From: Ignavibacteriaceae bacterium
GTDB taxonomy: Bacteria > Bacteroidota > Ignavibacteria > Ignavibacteriales > Ignavibacteriaceae
Assembly (NCBI GenBank): GCA_013388545.1
Contig: JACAFB010000017.1
Span: 1-40,417 of the forward strand
Length of the DNA stretch: 40,417 nucleotides
Direction of reading: 5' to 3'
Under the pieces are notes generated by a model that had not been told where the DNA came from, made no database searches, and was given only the letters and a program-made list of their open reading frames with translations. The translations under genes and the position numbers were made by a program. Shown here piece by piece: positions 18,789 through 27,600 of this stretch (its first letter is position 1; each line of letters starts with the position of its first letter).

Positions 18789-18994
18789 TTGTTTATATTC
18801 GGATTTCTTTTCCCCTGCAAAAGAATTCTTTTCAAAAATCTTTCTGAAAAAATTACCTCTCCTTTATTGTCTCAAAAAATGAAGCCTGAAAAATGAATAC
18901 AAAAAAGACTTTTTGTTAATCGCCCGGATGGCATATTAGTTGAAACTTTTGCAGATAAATACTTGGTAAATAAAAGCCAATTACGCGAAGAAAT

Positions 18995-19318
18995 ATGTCC
19001 ATACCCAATAACAGCATAAACGAACTTGATAACATTTTCATTTATTATCAGTGGCAATGTTTGGCAGATGGGGCGCAGGTTTCGGAAATCATTCATTTAG
19101 GGAAGAGCGATTTTGCTAAAGCCACTTTTAAGCTTAAAAAAGGAGAAACTTTTTACAAAGTAGTTAAAATAGACGACCTTGAAAGTCAGCAGGAAGTCCA
19201 TAGATATTTTAATAACCCTGACTTTAAGCTGATAAAAAGAAAACTCACCAATATTAAAGCATATCTCGAATACATTTATTCGGTTGAGGAAGAATCTAAC
19301 TTCGAGCTTCAAAATTGA
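18995..19318 (+). CDS. Hypothetical small protein (107 aa)
   Basis: I do not recognise this protein. It is 107 residues long, soluble and charged, with no signal peptide, cysteine pair or known motif. The middle (KSDFAKATFKLKKGETFYKVVKIDDLESQQEVHRYF) reads like an alternating beta/alpha fold, and the last third is lysine-rich and helical. No good ribosome binding site is seen. Composition resembles neighbouring genes, and the reverse-strand frames here read less like protein. It sits 300 bases after the oligopeptidase and 130 before the M16 gene, which has its own strong ribosome binding site. It may be a real small gene or a spurious frame. Confidence 0.5.
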   Translation: MSIPNNSINELDNIFIYYQWQCLADGAQVSEIIHLGKSDFAKATFKLKKGETFYKVVKIDDLESQQEVHRYFNNPDFKLIKRKLTNIKAYLEYIYSVEEESNFELQN

Positions 19319-19437
19319 AAGAAAAATCTCCGGCCAGATAATTTTGAACAGACAGTTATTCCTCTTACCGAAGTAAACAAATTGCACAAGTATTTTATTC
19401 AGGATTCATTATCTTTCAACCCCAAATTCACGCATTC

Positions 19438-19446
19438 AAAGGAGGT
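19438..19446 (+). promoter_or_regulatory. Near-perfect Shine-Dalgarno of the M16 gene
   Basis: AAAGGAGGT matches the 16S anti-Shine-Dalgarno tail along nearly its full length. It stands 3 bases before the ATG at 19450. Most genes in this window lack such a site, so the gene may be unusually strongly translated, though the spacing is tight. Confidence 0.7.
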
Positions 19447-19449
19447 AAA

Positions 19450-22272
19450 ATGTTATTTAAGCGAGCTGAATTTTTTATTTTATTTTTAATTTTCATTACA
19501 AACGTACCTGCTCAGCAAAATCAAATAAATTATAGTTTAGAAAAGTATTTTCTTCCAAACGGACTCGAAGTGATACTTCAGGAAGACAAATCCGACCCCA
19601 TTGTTGCAGTTGCAGTTCAATATCATGTTGGTTCAACAAGAGAAGAAGCGGGAAAGACCGGAATCGTGCACCTGCTTGAGGGTTTAATGTCAAAGCAGTC
19701 CCAACATGTGGGGCCAAATGAATTTTTACAGAAAATACAGAATGCCGGTGGAACACTAAATGGCGGAAGCGGTAATGACGGAACAATCTATTTTAGCGTT
19801 ATCCCTCAGAACTACCTTGAAATGGCTTTATGGCTAGAATCTGACCGGATGGGATATGTTCTAAGCACAATTACTCAGGAAGCGCTGGATAATCAAAAAC
19901 TGATAATCCAAAATGAGATAAAACAAAAGATCCAGAACCAGCCATACAGCTATACAAATTATATAATCGGCAAGCTTCTTTACTCAAACGATCATCCTTA
20001 CAGCCGCCCTGCAACGGGATATCTTTCTGATCTTTCAAAAGTATCATTGCGTGAAGTCCATGATTTCTTTAAGAAATGGTACGGCCCGAATAATTCAACG
20101 CTGGTTATATCAGGAAACTTTGACAAAGAGCAAACGAAAAAGTGGATTGAAAAATATTTCGCTGAAATTCCATCATCCGCTCCTGTTGATACACTTAAAC
20201 CCAGATTGGTTACTCTCAGTGAATACAAGCGGGCTTATTTTGAAGATAACTTTGCGAAAGTACCTGAGCTAAACTTGATATTCCCCACAGTAAATAGATT
20301 TCATAAAGATTCTTATGCACTTACCATACTATCACAGATTCTTGCCGGAAGCATGAAATCACCGTTAATAAAAACAGTAATTCAGGAATCAAAACTCGCT
20401 CCTTCAGTATCTGCAAACCAGAACAGTTTAGAGCTTGCAGGCACCTTTGAAATAACTGTAAGAACTTTGCCGGATAAAAAGCTGTCGGACGTAGAAAAAT
20501 CAATCCTCGAAGGATTCAAGCGCTTTGAAAAGGAAGGATTTTCTGATGAAGATTTACAAAAAATTAAAGCTAAACTTGAAATCTCTTTTTATAACCGTAT
20601 CGCGGGCGTATTAGGCAGATCGGCTCAGCTTGCAGGTTATAATGAATTTGCAGGGTCACCCGACTTTATGAGCCAGGACCTTGAGAATACTTTAAGCGTA
20701 ACCCGTGAAGATGTAATGAGAGTTTATGATACCTATATTAATAATAAAAAATATGTTCTCACCAGCTTTGTCCCCAAAGGCAAACCAAACCTTGCTGCAG
20801 ATAATTCATTTCTTTACCCGATTATTGTTGATTCATTAACACCAGCTTCTGAAACAAAAAATACAGATTCTGTAAAATTTGTTGTTGAAAAAATTCCCTC
20901 TTCTTTTGACAGGACAAAGGAACCTCCAGCAGGAAGTGAAGTTAAAAGCATTCTTCCCCCTGTTTGGGATGCTAGTCTTTCAAACGGAATAAGAATATTT
21001 GGAATTGAACATAATGAGCTTCCGCTTTTGGAGTTTACACTTACTCTTAAAGGCGGAATGCTTGCTGAAGATATAAATAAACCCGGCGTTTCAAATCTGC
21101 TTGCCGGAGTAATAATGGAAGGGACAAAAAACAAAACATCCTCAGAACTTTCCGCACAGATTGAAAAAATAGGTTCGACAATCAGAGTTTTTTCCGGAGA
21201 TGAAAGTATAGTTTTTCAAGCTTCCTGTCTTGCAAATAAATTTGAAGAGACTTACAAACTCATTGAAGAAATCATTTTTGAACCAAGATGGGATTCAACG
21301 CAGTTCCAGATACTTAAATTGAAAATAAATGATCTGATTAATCGCAACCGGACTAATCCGCAGATAGCAGCCGAATCAGTTTTAAACAAAAAAATCTTTG
21401 GCGGCAATAACCCGCTCGGACTATCAAACTTAGGTACAATTGAAAGTATTGCATCAATCACACTGGATGATTTGAGAAATTATTACAATAATTATTTTTC
21501 GCCTAATCTTGCAACGATAACTGTGGTCGGAAATCTGCAAAAGGATTATGTGATCAATACTTTAAAATCGCTGGAGCTTAAATGGCAGCCCAGGTTAATA
21601 AACATTCCCGGACCTATTACTTCTTCTCTCCCTGATTCCGGCAAAATATTTTTAATTGATTCACCGGGTGCAAAACAATCTGAAATCAGGATAGGAAGTA
21701 TCGGCCTCTCTTATAACGAACCGGATTTTTTTAAAGCTACTATAGTCAATTATAATTTGGGTGGCAGCTTTAACAGCCTTCTTAATAAAACCCTTCGGGA
21801 CGAAAAAAGATTAACTAATGGAGTAAGAACCATTTTTAATGGTGGTTCAAGCTTCGGCACTTTTCTATTAAGCACTACTGTCCCCCTTGAAGCAACCACC
21901 GAATCTGTTAAGCTTATCCGCGAAGAAATAAATAAATATCGAAACGGAATTAGCAGCGAAGATTTGAACTCGACCAAAGAGGTCTTTAAAAAAATTAATC
22001 TCAGAAGATTTGAAAGTATAGGCGCATTAAGAGAAATGTTGAATGCTATAGCAAATTACAATCTTCCGTTAGATTATATAAAACAACAGGAACTGGTTCT
22101 CCAAAACCTCACGGTTGAAGAACACAAACTAGTAGCCAGTAAATATCTTCTTCCCGATAAAATGTTTTATGTAATAGTTGGTGATGCAGCAGTGCTGTCC
22201 GAACAATTAAAACAAATAGGATTGGGTAATCCAATTATAGTCGATACAAACGGTAATGAGATAACTAAGTAG
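19450..22272 (+). CDS. M16 (pitrilysin/insulinase) family protein, zinc motif degenerate
   Basis: This exported protein of 940 residues has a signal peptide (MLFKRAEFFILFLIFITNVPAQ) and two M16 halves (about 28-450 and 500-930) joined by a linker. The N-terminal half should carry the inverted zinc motif HxxEH. Here it reads H74-L-L-E77-G78, so the second zinc His is Gly, while the distal Glu (E156 in LIIQNEIKQ) is kept. In the C-terminal half the usual LREEKGLAYGV-type segment is LRDEKRLTNGV, so the conserved Tyr is Asn. The fold is clearly M16, but peptidase activity is doubtful. It may act as a chaperone-like or partner subunit, as inactive M16 subunits do. No active partner is visible in the window. 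Confidence 0.9.
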   Translation: MLFKRAEFFILFLIFITNVPAQQNQINYSLEKYFLPNGLEVILQEDKSDPIVAVAVQYHVGSTREEAGKTGIVHLLEGLMSKQSQHVGPNEFLQKIQNAGGTLNGGSGNDGTIYFSVIPQNYLEMALWLESDRMGYVLSTITQEALDNQKLIIQNEIKQKIQNQPYSYTNYIIGKLLYSNDHPYSRPATGYLSDLSKVSLREVHDFFKKWYGPNNSTLVISGNFDKEQTKKWIEKYFAEIPSSAPVDTLKPRLVTLSEYKRAYFEDNFAKVPELNLIFPTVNRFHKDSYALTILSQILAGSMKSPLIKTVIQESKLAPSVSANQNSLELAGTFEITVRTLPDKKLSDVEKSILEGFKRFEKEGFSDEDLQKIKAKLEISFYNRIAGVLGRSAQLAGYNEFAGSPDFMSQDLENTLSVTREDVMRVYDTYINNKKYVLTSFVPKGKPNLAADNSFLYPIIVDSLTPASETKNTDSVKFVVEKIPSSFDRTKEPPAGSEVKSILPPVWDASLSNGIRIFGIEHNELPLLEFTLTLKGGMLAEDINKPGVSNLLAGVIMEGTKNKTSSELSAQIEKIGSTIRVFSGDESIVFQASCLANKFEETYKLIEEIIFEPRWDSTQFQILKLKINDLINRNRTNPQIAAESVLNKKIFGGNNPLGLSNLGTIESIASITLDDLRNYYNNYFSPNLATITVVGNLQKDYVINTLKSLELKWQPRLINIPGPITSSLPDSGKIFLIDSPGAKQSEIRIGSIGLSYNEPDFFKATIVNYNLGGSFNSLLNKTLRDEKRLTNGVRTIFNGGSSFGTFLLSTTVPLEATTESVKLIREEINKYRNGISSEDLNSTKEVFKKINLRRFESIGALREMLNAIANYNLPLDYIKQQELVLQNLTVEEHKLVASKYLLPDKMFYVIVGDAAVLSEQLKQIGLGNPIIVDTNGNEITK

Positions 22273-22283
22273 GGTTTAAAGTA

Positions 22284-22311
22284 TAAGGCCATCTATTTTC
22301 TGATGGCCTTA
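22284..22311. terminator. Bidirectional terminator hairpin
   Basis: TAAGGCCATC at 22284-22293 pairs perfectly with GATGGCCTTA at 22302-22311 around an 8-base loop. It lies between the convergent M16 gene (stop 22272) and the small gene ending at 22322. The T-tract is weak on both strands. Confidence 0.65.
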
Positions 22312-22321
22312 AGAATTTCAA

Positions 22322-22522
22322 TTATTTTACAGGGCTGTTAAAATAGCTCTGCTGAGCGTGAGGGGGCGGAAAATTGATGGCTTCCTTTTCAAGAAGATAA
22401 TTCCAGATTTTAATTGTAGCAAAAGTTGCATCAAGGGAGCCCTCTTTAAGTCCCTTCTGAAATTCATTCTCAATGATTTTTTTAATCTGCTCTCTTATTT
22501 CTTCCATTTTATAATCCAGCAT
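22322..22522 (-). CDS. Hypothetical small helical protein
   Basis: I do not recognise this product. The frame opens at a TTG at 22591 (89 codons), but the N-terminal part reads poorly and the ATG at 22522 (or 22507) is more natural. That gives 66 or 61 residues: MEEIREQIKKIIENEFQKGLKEGSLDATFATIKIWNYLLEKEAINFPPPH and a short tail. The sequence is amphipathic helical throughout until the PPPH tail. No catalytic motif is seen. It is convergent with the M16 gene and shares its terminator hairpin. Codon use and composition look coding. Confidence is moderate because of size. Confidence 0.5.
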   Translation of the reverse strand: MLDYKMEEIREQIKKIIENEFQKGLKEGSLDATFATIKIWNYLLEKEAINFPPPHAQQSYFNSPVK

Positions 22523-22896
22523 TTTTGCACTCAAATTTTTCTGCTTGAATTTTCTATTAACTTGAAGTAAGAAATTCAGAAAGTATGCCAATGAACAACA
22601 AATTCAATTAAGAATGGCTCATGTATTTATTTGATAAACCTCATAGTAGTTTTTTCATAAGCAGGATTAATAATGGAAAAATATTGTTCACAATAAGACA
22701 AATACACAATGGCACTTACTTTATTACAACTACCGATAACTTTTTTACCTGCATCCCGGATTAAGTGATGAAGAGAAAATTTTCCAAAGCGCCGTAAATT
22801 TTACGCACATTCCGGTCTTGCTGATTGCATAATACAAGCATACTGCTTAATTTATTAATGTAATTGTTGATGTGGTTATAACATCACGGAAAGCTT
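22523..22896. other. Intergenic stretch without a gene
   Basis: This stretch lies between two divergent small genes. I see no convincing open frame or RNA gene. It contains adjacent short palindromes near 22775-22805 (GAAAATTTTC and CGTAAATTTTACG) and a dyad TGATGT-N7-ACATCA at 22868-22886 just upstream of the HTH gene. Promoters for both flanking genes should be here. Confidence 0.5.
22868..22886. promoter_or_regulatory. Dyad symmetric site upstream of the HTH gene
   Basis: TGATGT and ACATCA flank a 7-base spacer, and the spacer region includes the 8-base palindrome GTTATAAC. The site ends 10 bases before the ATG of a HTH protein, a usual place for an autoregulatory operator. Function is inferred from position only. 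Confidence 0.3.
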
Positions 22897-23106
22897 ATGA
22901 AAGAATTCTTCAGCGTTCTTGAAGTTGCTAAAATGCTTCAGTTAAGCCGCTCTGCCGTGCTTTATAATATTAAAACCGGCAAGCTAAAAGCGATGCAGGT
23001 TGGAAAAGTTTATATCATTTCTCAGGAGTATTTGGGAGAATTCCTGAAAGAACATAAAGCCAAAAGGAAGAGCAAAAAAGTAAACCAAACCTCTTTAAAT
23101 TTCTGA
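22897..23106 (+). CDS. Small MerR/excisionase-like helix-turn-helix protein
   Basis: This 69-residue DNA-binding protein is almost entirely a winged helix-turn-helix of the HTH_17/excisionase type: FSVLEVAKMLQLSRSAVLYNIKTGKLKAMQVGKVYIISQEYLGEF, with the recognition helix at about 18-27. A basic tail follows (KEHKAKRKSKKVNQ). Members serve as phage excisionases or as free-standing regulators like BldC. No integrase, att repeat or phage gene is near, so a chromosomal regulator is more likely. GGAAAG precedes the ATG. The TPR lipoprotein gene follows after 90 bases on the same strand. Confidence 0.82.
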   Translation: MKEFFSVLEVAKMLQLSRSAVLYNIKTGKLKAMQVGKVYIISQEYLGEFLKEHKAKRKSKKVNQTSLNF

Positions 23107-23195
23107 TCGAATCATAAATTCCATTCAATATTTTAATTTATTTGAGGAGAGGGTAGAAAAGTTGCACCAGGTTCATGAAATAATAAATCTGATAA

Positions 23196-24161
23196 ATGAA
23201 ACTTAATAAATCACCCAATCCCCTACGTAAATTGGGAAAAACTCTTTTTTCGATTATTCTTAAGACAATTATTCCGGTATTTTTATTTAACGGATGTTCC
23301 AGTCAAGTAAGTTTAAATCTTATAAATGCAAGCAGCGAGCTTAACAACAGGAATTATAACCAGGCTTTAAACTACCTGAATCAGGAGCTTTCAGCCAATC
23401 CGGATAATGCTGAAGCGCTTTTTATGAGGGGGAAGGTTTATTTATTTCTTGAGGAATTTGAAAAATCATTAAAAGATTTTAACAATGCTGAATATTTTGG
23501 ATATGATAATTTTGATTTGTATCAGAACCGTGGATTAACACTTATAAATCTAGGCAGAGCTGCTGATGCTCTTAAGGATTTTGATGAAGCTGTGCTGTTA
23601 AATTCACAGGAACATTTCAATTTCTTCTGCAGAGGGTATGCTTTTGAACAAATCGGTCAGGATAGTTTAGCGCTAAAGGACTATAACCGTGCAATTGAAC
23701 TGAATAAAAATGAAAAAAAGTATTTCGTGAACAGGGCTTATCTGAAATCAAAACTGAAGGATTCCAGAGGAGCAATTGATGATTTTACAGATGCAATAAA
23801 ACTTGATTCGAATGAGGTAACTGCATACTGGGGAAGAGCAAATGAATTTTTACGCCTGAACGAGTATTCATCAACAATCCTGGATTTAAAATATTTTCTA
23901 GTCCGAGATAAAACAAACCTTGAAGTTTTTTTCTTTCTCGCCGAGACCCAGTCTAAGATTAATGATATAACCGGAGCTGTTGAAACATTGAGTGAGCTAA
24001 TAAAAATTGATTCACTTAATGCCAGATCCTACTTTAACAGAGGCAAGCTATTTTTGCAAACCGGCGAGAAGCAGAAAGCCTGCAATGATTTTATTAAAGC
24101 CGGTGAACTGGGTTTTTTTGAAGCTTATGAGATGATTCAGAAAAATTGTTTTAAGAAGTAA
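23196..24161 (+). CDS. TPR-repeat lipoprotein
   Basis: This protein of 321 residues is predicted to be a membrane-anchored scaffold. The N-terminus has a basic stretch, a hydrophobic core (TLFSIILKTIIPVFLFNGC) and a lipobox-like Cys at 34. About eight TPR units of 34 residues follow from residue 45, with typical A/G and Y/F positions (for example NAEALFMRGKVYLFLEEFEKSLKDFNNAEYFG). TPR domains bind protein partners; none can be named here. An in-frame stop lies just before the ATG, so 23196 is the only start. No ribosome binding site is seen next to it, but GAGGAGAGGG lies 46 bases upstream. Confidence 0.85.
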   Translation: MKLNKSPNPLRKLGKTLFSIILKTIIPVFLFNGCSSQVSLNLINASSELNNRNYNQALNYLNQELSANPDNAEALFMRGKVYLFLEEFEKSLKDFNNAEYFGYDNFDLYQNRGLTLINLGRAADALKDFDEAVLLNSQEHFNFFCRGYAFEQIGQDSLALKDYNRAIELNKNEKKYFVNRAYLKSKLKDSRGAIDDFTDAIKLDSNEVTAYWGRANEFLRLNEYSSTILDLKYFLVRDKTNLEVFFFLAETQSKINDITGAVETLSELIKIDSLNARSYFNRGKLFLQTGEKQKACNDFIKAGELGFFEAYEMIQKNCFKK

Positions 24162-24177
24162 AACCCGATAATAAACC

Positions 24178-24558
24178 TCAATAATTCCGCTTACTCTCAG
24201 TTTTCTTTTCTGAAATGATATCTAATATATTTCGGAATTTATGAAGAAAGGGAATATAAGTTCCTACAACTCTAACACGATATTTTTTGCCAATAAAAAG
24301 TCGCTTATCAAGTTTATCTGCATTGCTTTTGTTATGATAGTATTCATTAGAGTTTACAAAGACCTCATCTTCTGTGAAAACAAAATATTTACCCTCAACT
24401 TTGCCAAATTTTTCCTTGTTAATAATCTTAATTTCAACTTCCTGCTCTGTTATAAAAGCTTCAAAAAACAAATAGCCGTATACAAGTAATATGAACACCA
24501 AAATTCCGGCTATAAGGAATGAAAGCCGAACAATTTTATTTGATATTACCAAGCTCAT
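24178..24558 (-). CDS. Hypothetical single-pass membrane protein
   Basis: This protein of 126 residues has one N-terminal transmembrane helix (about 10-34, VRLSFLIAGILVFILLVYGYLFFEAF). A soluble domain follows, with two beta-rich parts: EVEIKIINKEKFGKVEGKYFVFTEDEVFVNSNEYY and RLFIGKKYRVRVVGTYIPFLHKFRNIL. The layout resembles small envelope proteins of the DUF1523 kind, where a KYxV core precedes a final VxGxxxPxxxxxRNI. I do not assign it firmly. It converges on the TPR gene with 16 bases between stops, and follows the giant repeat lipoprotein on the same strand, separated by a hairpin. Confidence 0.62.
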   Translation of the reverse strand: MSLVISNKIVRLSFLIAGILVFILLVYGYLFFEAFITEQEVEIKIINKEKFGKVEGKYFVFTEDEVFVNSNEYYHNKSNADKLDKRLFIGKKYRVRVVGTYIPFLHKFRNILDIISEKKTESKRNY

Positions 24559-24571
24559 TTCATTTAATCAA

Positions 24572-24598
24572 AGCGGAATGCAATTAATGCACTCCGCT
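24572..24598 (-). terminator. Terminator-like hairpin after the giant lipoprotein gene
   Basis: AGCGGAATGCA at 24572-24582 pairs with TGCACTCCGCT at 24588-24598 with a single A-C mismatch and a 5-base loop. It begins 23 bases past the stop of the repeat protein and lies before the next minus-strand gene. Confidence 0.55.
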
Positions 24599-24621
24599 CT
24601 GATTTTTGAATTTGAAATTAA

Positions 24622-27600
24622 TTATTTCCTGATAACTATCTTATTACTGACTGCGGAGAATGTCTGTCTCATATCACTAATGCGTATCAACAGAGTCTGA
24701 CCGGACGGAACTTGCTTCCACTTATATGAATTCTTAGTATTGGCTTTGCTATCTATATTTTCAGCAATTACTTTCCAGGTTACTCCATTATCAATAGAAT
24801 ATTCAAGTTTTACTTTTTTAATTTTCACCGAACTATACCAGCTTATTGATTTGCTCTTTCCTGTCTGCCAGGATTCGCCTGATTTAATCAACAGTTCCAG
24901 CTCGGGCGGAAAAGTATTCAGATAGAAATAAGAATCACTTTGATCTTTAATAGATGGATTAGCCACATCAGTTACCCGCACCCTTGTCAATGATGATCTT
25001 ACATCTCTTGGAGGCAAAATCCATCTGAATGAACCTGTTGAAGGTGTGCTGGGGATTATGTTAATCCATGTAACGCCGTTATCGAGAGTATAGTCAATTG
25101 AAACATTTGCTACTCCTGAGGAAGTCCAGATTATATTAGTATCAGGACCAAAGATTCTGTCTATGTGTTCACCGCCGTTGGGGAAAACAACTCTTACTGA
25201 TGGTCCGGCTTGAATTGAGAAAAAGTCATTGGACTGATCTGATGGAGAACCATCAACGGCATCGCTGATTTTTATCTTACAAACATCAGATGACTGTGTA
25301 ATTGTTAAAGGCACAGCCCAGAAATAAGACCCTGTGTTAGGATAATTGGCTGCTATGCTTTCCCAGGTTGCTCCGCCATTGAGAGTGTATTCAATATTAA
25401 TATTAGATATTACATTCGACTCCCATCTGATTTCATAAGTCTCACCAACCAGCCAATTTTCTCCTCCATTAGGAGTTAGAATATTAATTTGCGGTTGAAG
25501 TTGAATCGTAAACGTACCATCTCCAAGATCAGTCGGTGAGCCATCTTCAGCATCACTGATTCTGATGCGGTACTGATTTGAAGGAATTGAGAATCCGGTT
25601 TGATATGAACCATCGCTTGGAGTACTTTCAACCAATACAAACCAATCTTCCGGCAAGATTCCGTTATTGATAGTATACTCAATTTTAACATTTTCAACGC
25701 CCTGCGATGACCAGATAATATTTACAGGATCACCTGCATTGTAAACTTCACCACCGTTTGGAACTATAATCATCAGTTCCTGAACAGGAAATATCGTAAA
25801 TGGTTCATCACTGGCATCCATCGGCTCACCATCAACCACATCGCTTATTCTTACTTTGCATGCAGTAGAATTTATATCCGGGATCGGGCTCCATTCGTAA
25901 GATCCAGAATTTGGAGTACTTGCAGTAATTAAATTCCAGTTGATTCCATTATTTGTAGTGTACTCAATCTTAACATCTGCAATGTTAGCTGTACTCCAGG
26001 TAATGTTTTGGGAAGTACCTGATTGCCAGATTTCACCTCCGTTCGGGCTTGTAACAGTGATTGTCTGAATTTGTTCATTGCTAATTGTAAAATTAGCATC
26101 AGAAATATCGAACGGAGAACCATCAGATGCATCACTTATTCGAATCTTGCATTGGGTTGAATAAACATTTGGTATTGGATCCCAAGTATATACACCAACG
26201 CTTGGTGTACTGGCAACTATTTGAGTCCAGTTTGCACCGCCGTTTGTTGTATATTCAATCTTAACATCAGAAATGTTTATTGAAGTCCAGGTGATATTTT
26301 GTGCGGTTCCTGCAATCCAGGTTTCTCCGCCATTTGGTGTTGTAACAGTAATATCTGTCTCAGGTGCAATCGTAAAGAAGGAATTACTTGCATCAGATGG
26401 AAAACCATCAGCAACGTCTGTAATTCTCACTTTACAATTAGTTGAAGGAGTATTCGGTAAAGGTACCCAAGTATAAAAACCATCGCTTGGAGTGCTTGCT
26501 ACGATTGTTGTCCAGCTTACACCATTATTAGTTGTAAATTCTATTCTAACGTTCGCAACAGATGTTGATGTCCAGGTAATATTCTGACTACTGCTTGCCT
26601 GCCATACTTCACCACCGTTAGGCGAAGTAACCTCTATCTGCTGAGGAGTGTCATTATAAATTGTAAAGTTATTATCAGAAACATCGTAAACTGCCGGGTT
26701 AACCACATCAGAAATCCTCACCCGGCACTGGCTTGAATTGAGCGAAGGAACAGTCCAGCTATAATTACCTGTATTTGGCGTACTGGAAATAATAGTAATC
26801 CAGTTAGCGCCACCGTTTGTGGTGTATTCTATTTTAACATCAGAAATTGCTTCGGGATTAAATAGATTGCTCTTTGATTTTACCAAAGGTTCTTTCTTTA
26901 AGACTAATCCTCTTGCAGTTCCTCCGGTTGACGCCCAGCTTACTATCTGCACAGATCCGGCAAGCCAGTTTTCTCCGCCGTTGGGACTTAAAACAGTTAT
27001 TCCATCCTGATTGGTAATTGTAAATGGCGCATTGCTAACATCTGAGGGATAACCATCTGCAGCATCACTGATTCTCACCTTACAATTAAATGAAGGAGTG
27101 TTAGGCAAATTCAGCCATGAGTAGAACCCGGTGCTTGGGGTGCTGTTGGTTATCGTATTCCAGTTAAGCCCGTTGTCAATTGTATACTCAATCTTCACAT
27201 TGTTTATACCGGAAGAGTTCCAGGTGACATTCTGATTTGTACCAACACCCCAAACTTCACCGCCATTTGGACTGTTAACAGTGATTATTTGCATAGTATC
27301 ACTATAGATTGTGAAGTTATTATCTGAAACATCAAACGGGCTTCCATCAGATGCATCGCTTATTCTTATTTTACAAAGTGATGAGGCAACCGAAGGAACT
27401 GTCCAGTTAAAGTTTCCATTATTCGGAGTACTTGACACAACTGTCTGCCAATTAGTACCGCCATTGGTGCTGAGTTCAATCATTACATTTATTATCGATT
27501 CGATCCCCGAATTACCGGCATTCATTTTTACCATCGGTTCTTTTTTGAAATTGAACTTCATCGGTCTGTTGCCGGTTGAATTCCAGGTTATAGTTTGTGT

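Noticed and set aside
18872..19387. Minus-strand open frames of 74 and 96 codons opposite the 107-residue small gene
   Set aside because: Their translations are rich in Phe, Asn and Cys in patterns unlike other proteins here and lack start signals; the plus-strand frame is the better candidate.
22775..22805. Adjacent short palindromes GAAAATTTTC and CGTAAATTTTACG
   Set aside because: Such AT-rich palindromes are expected by chance in this composition, and nothing in position links them to a gene start or end.
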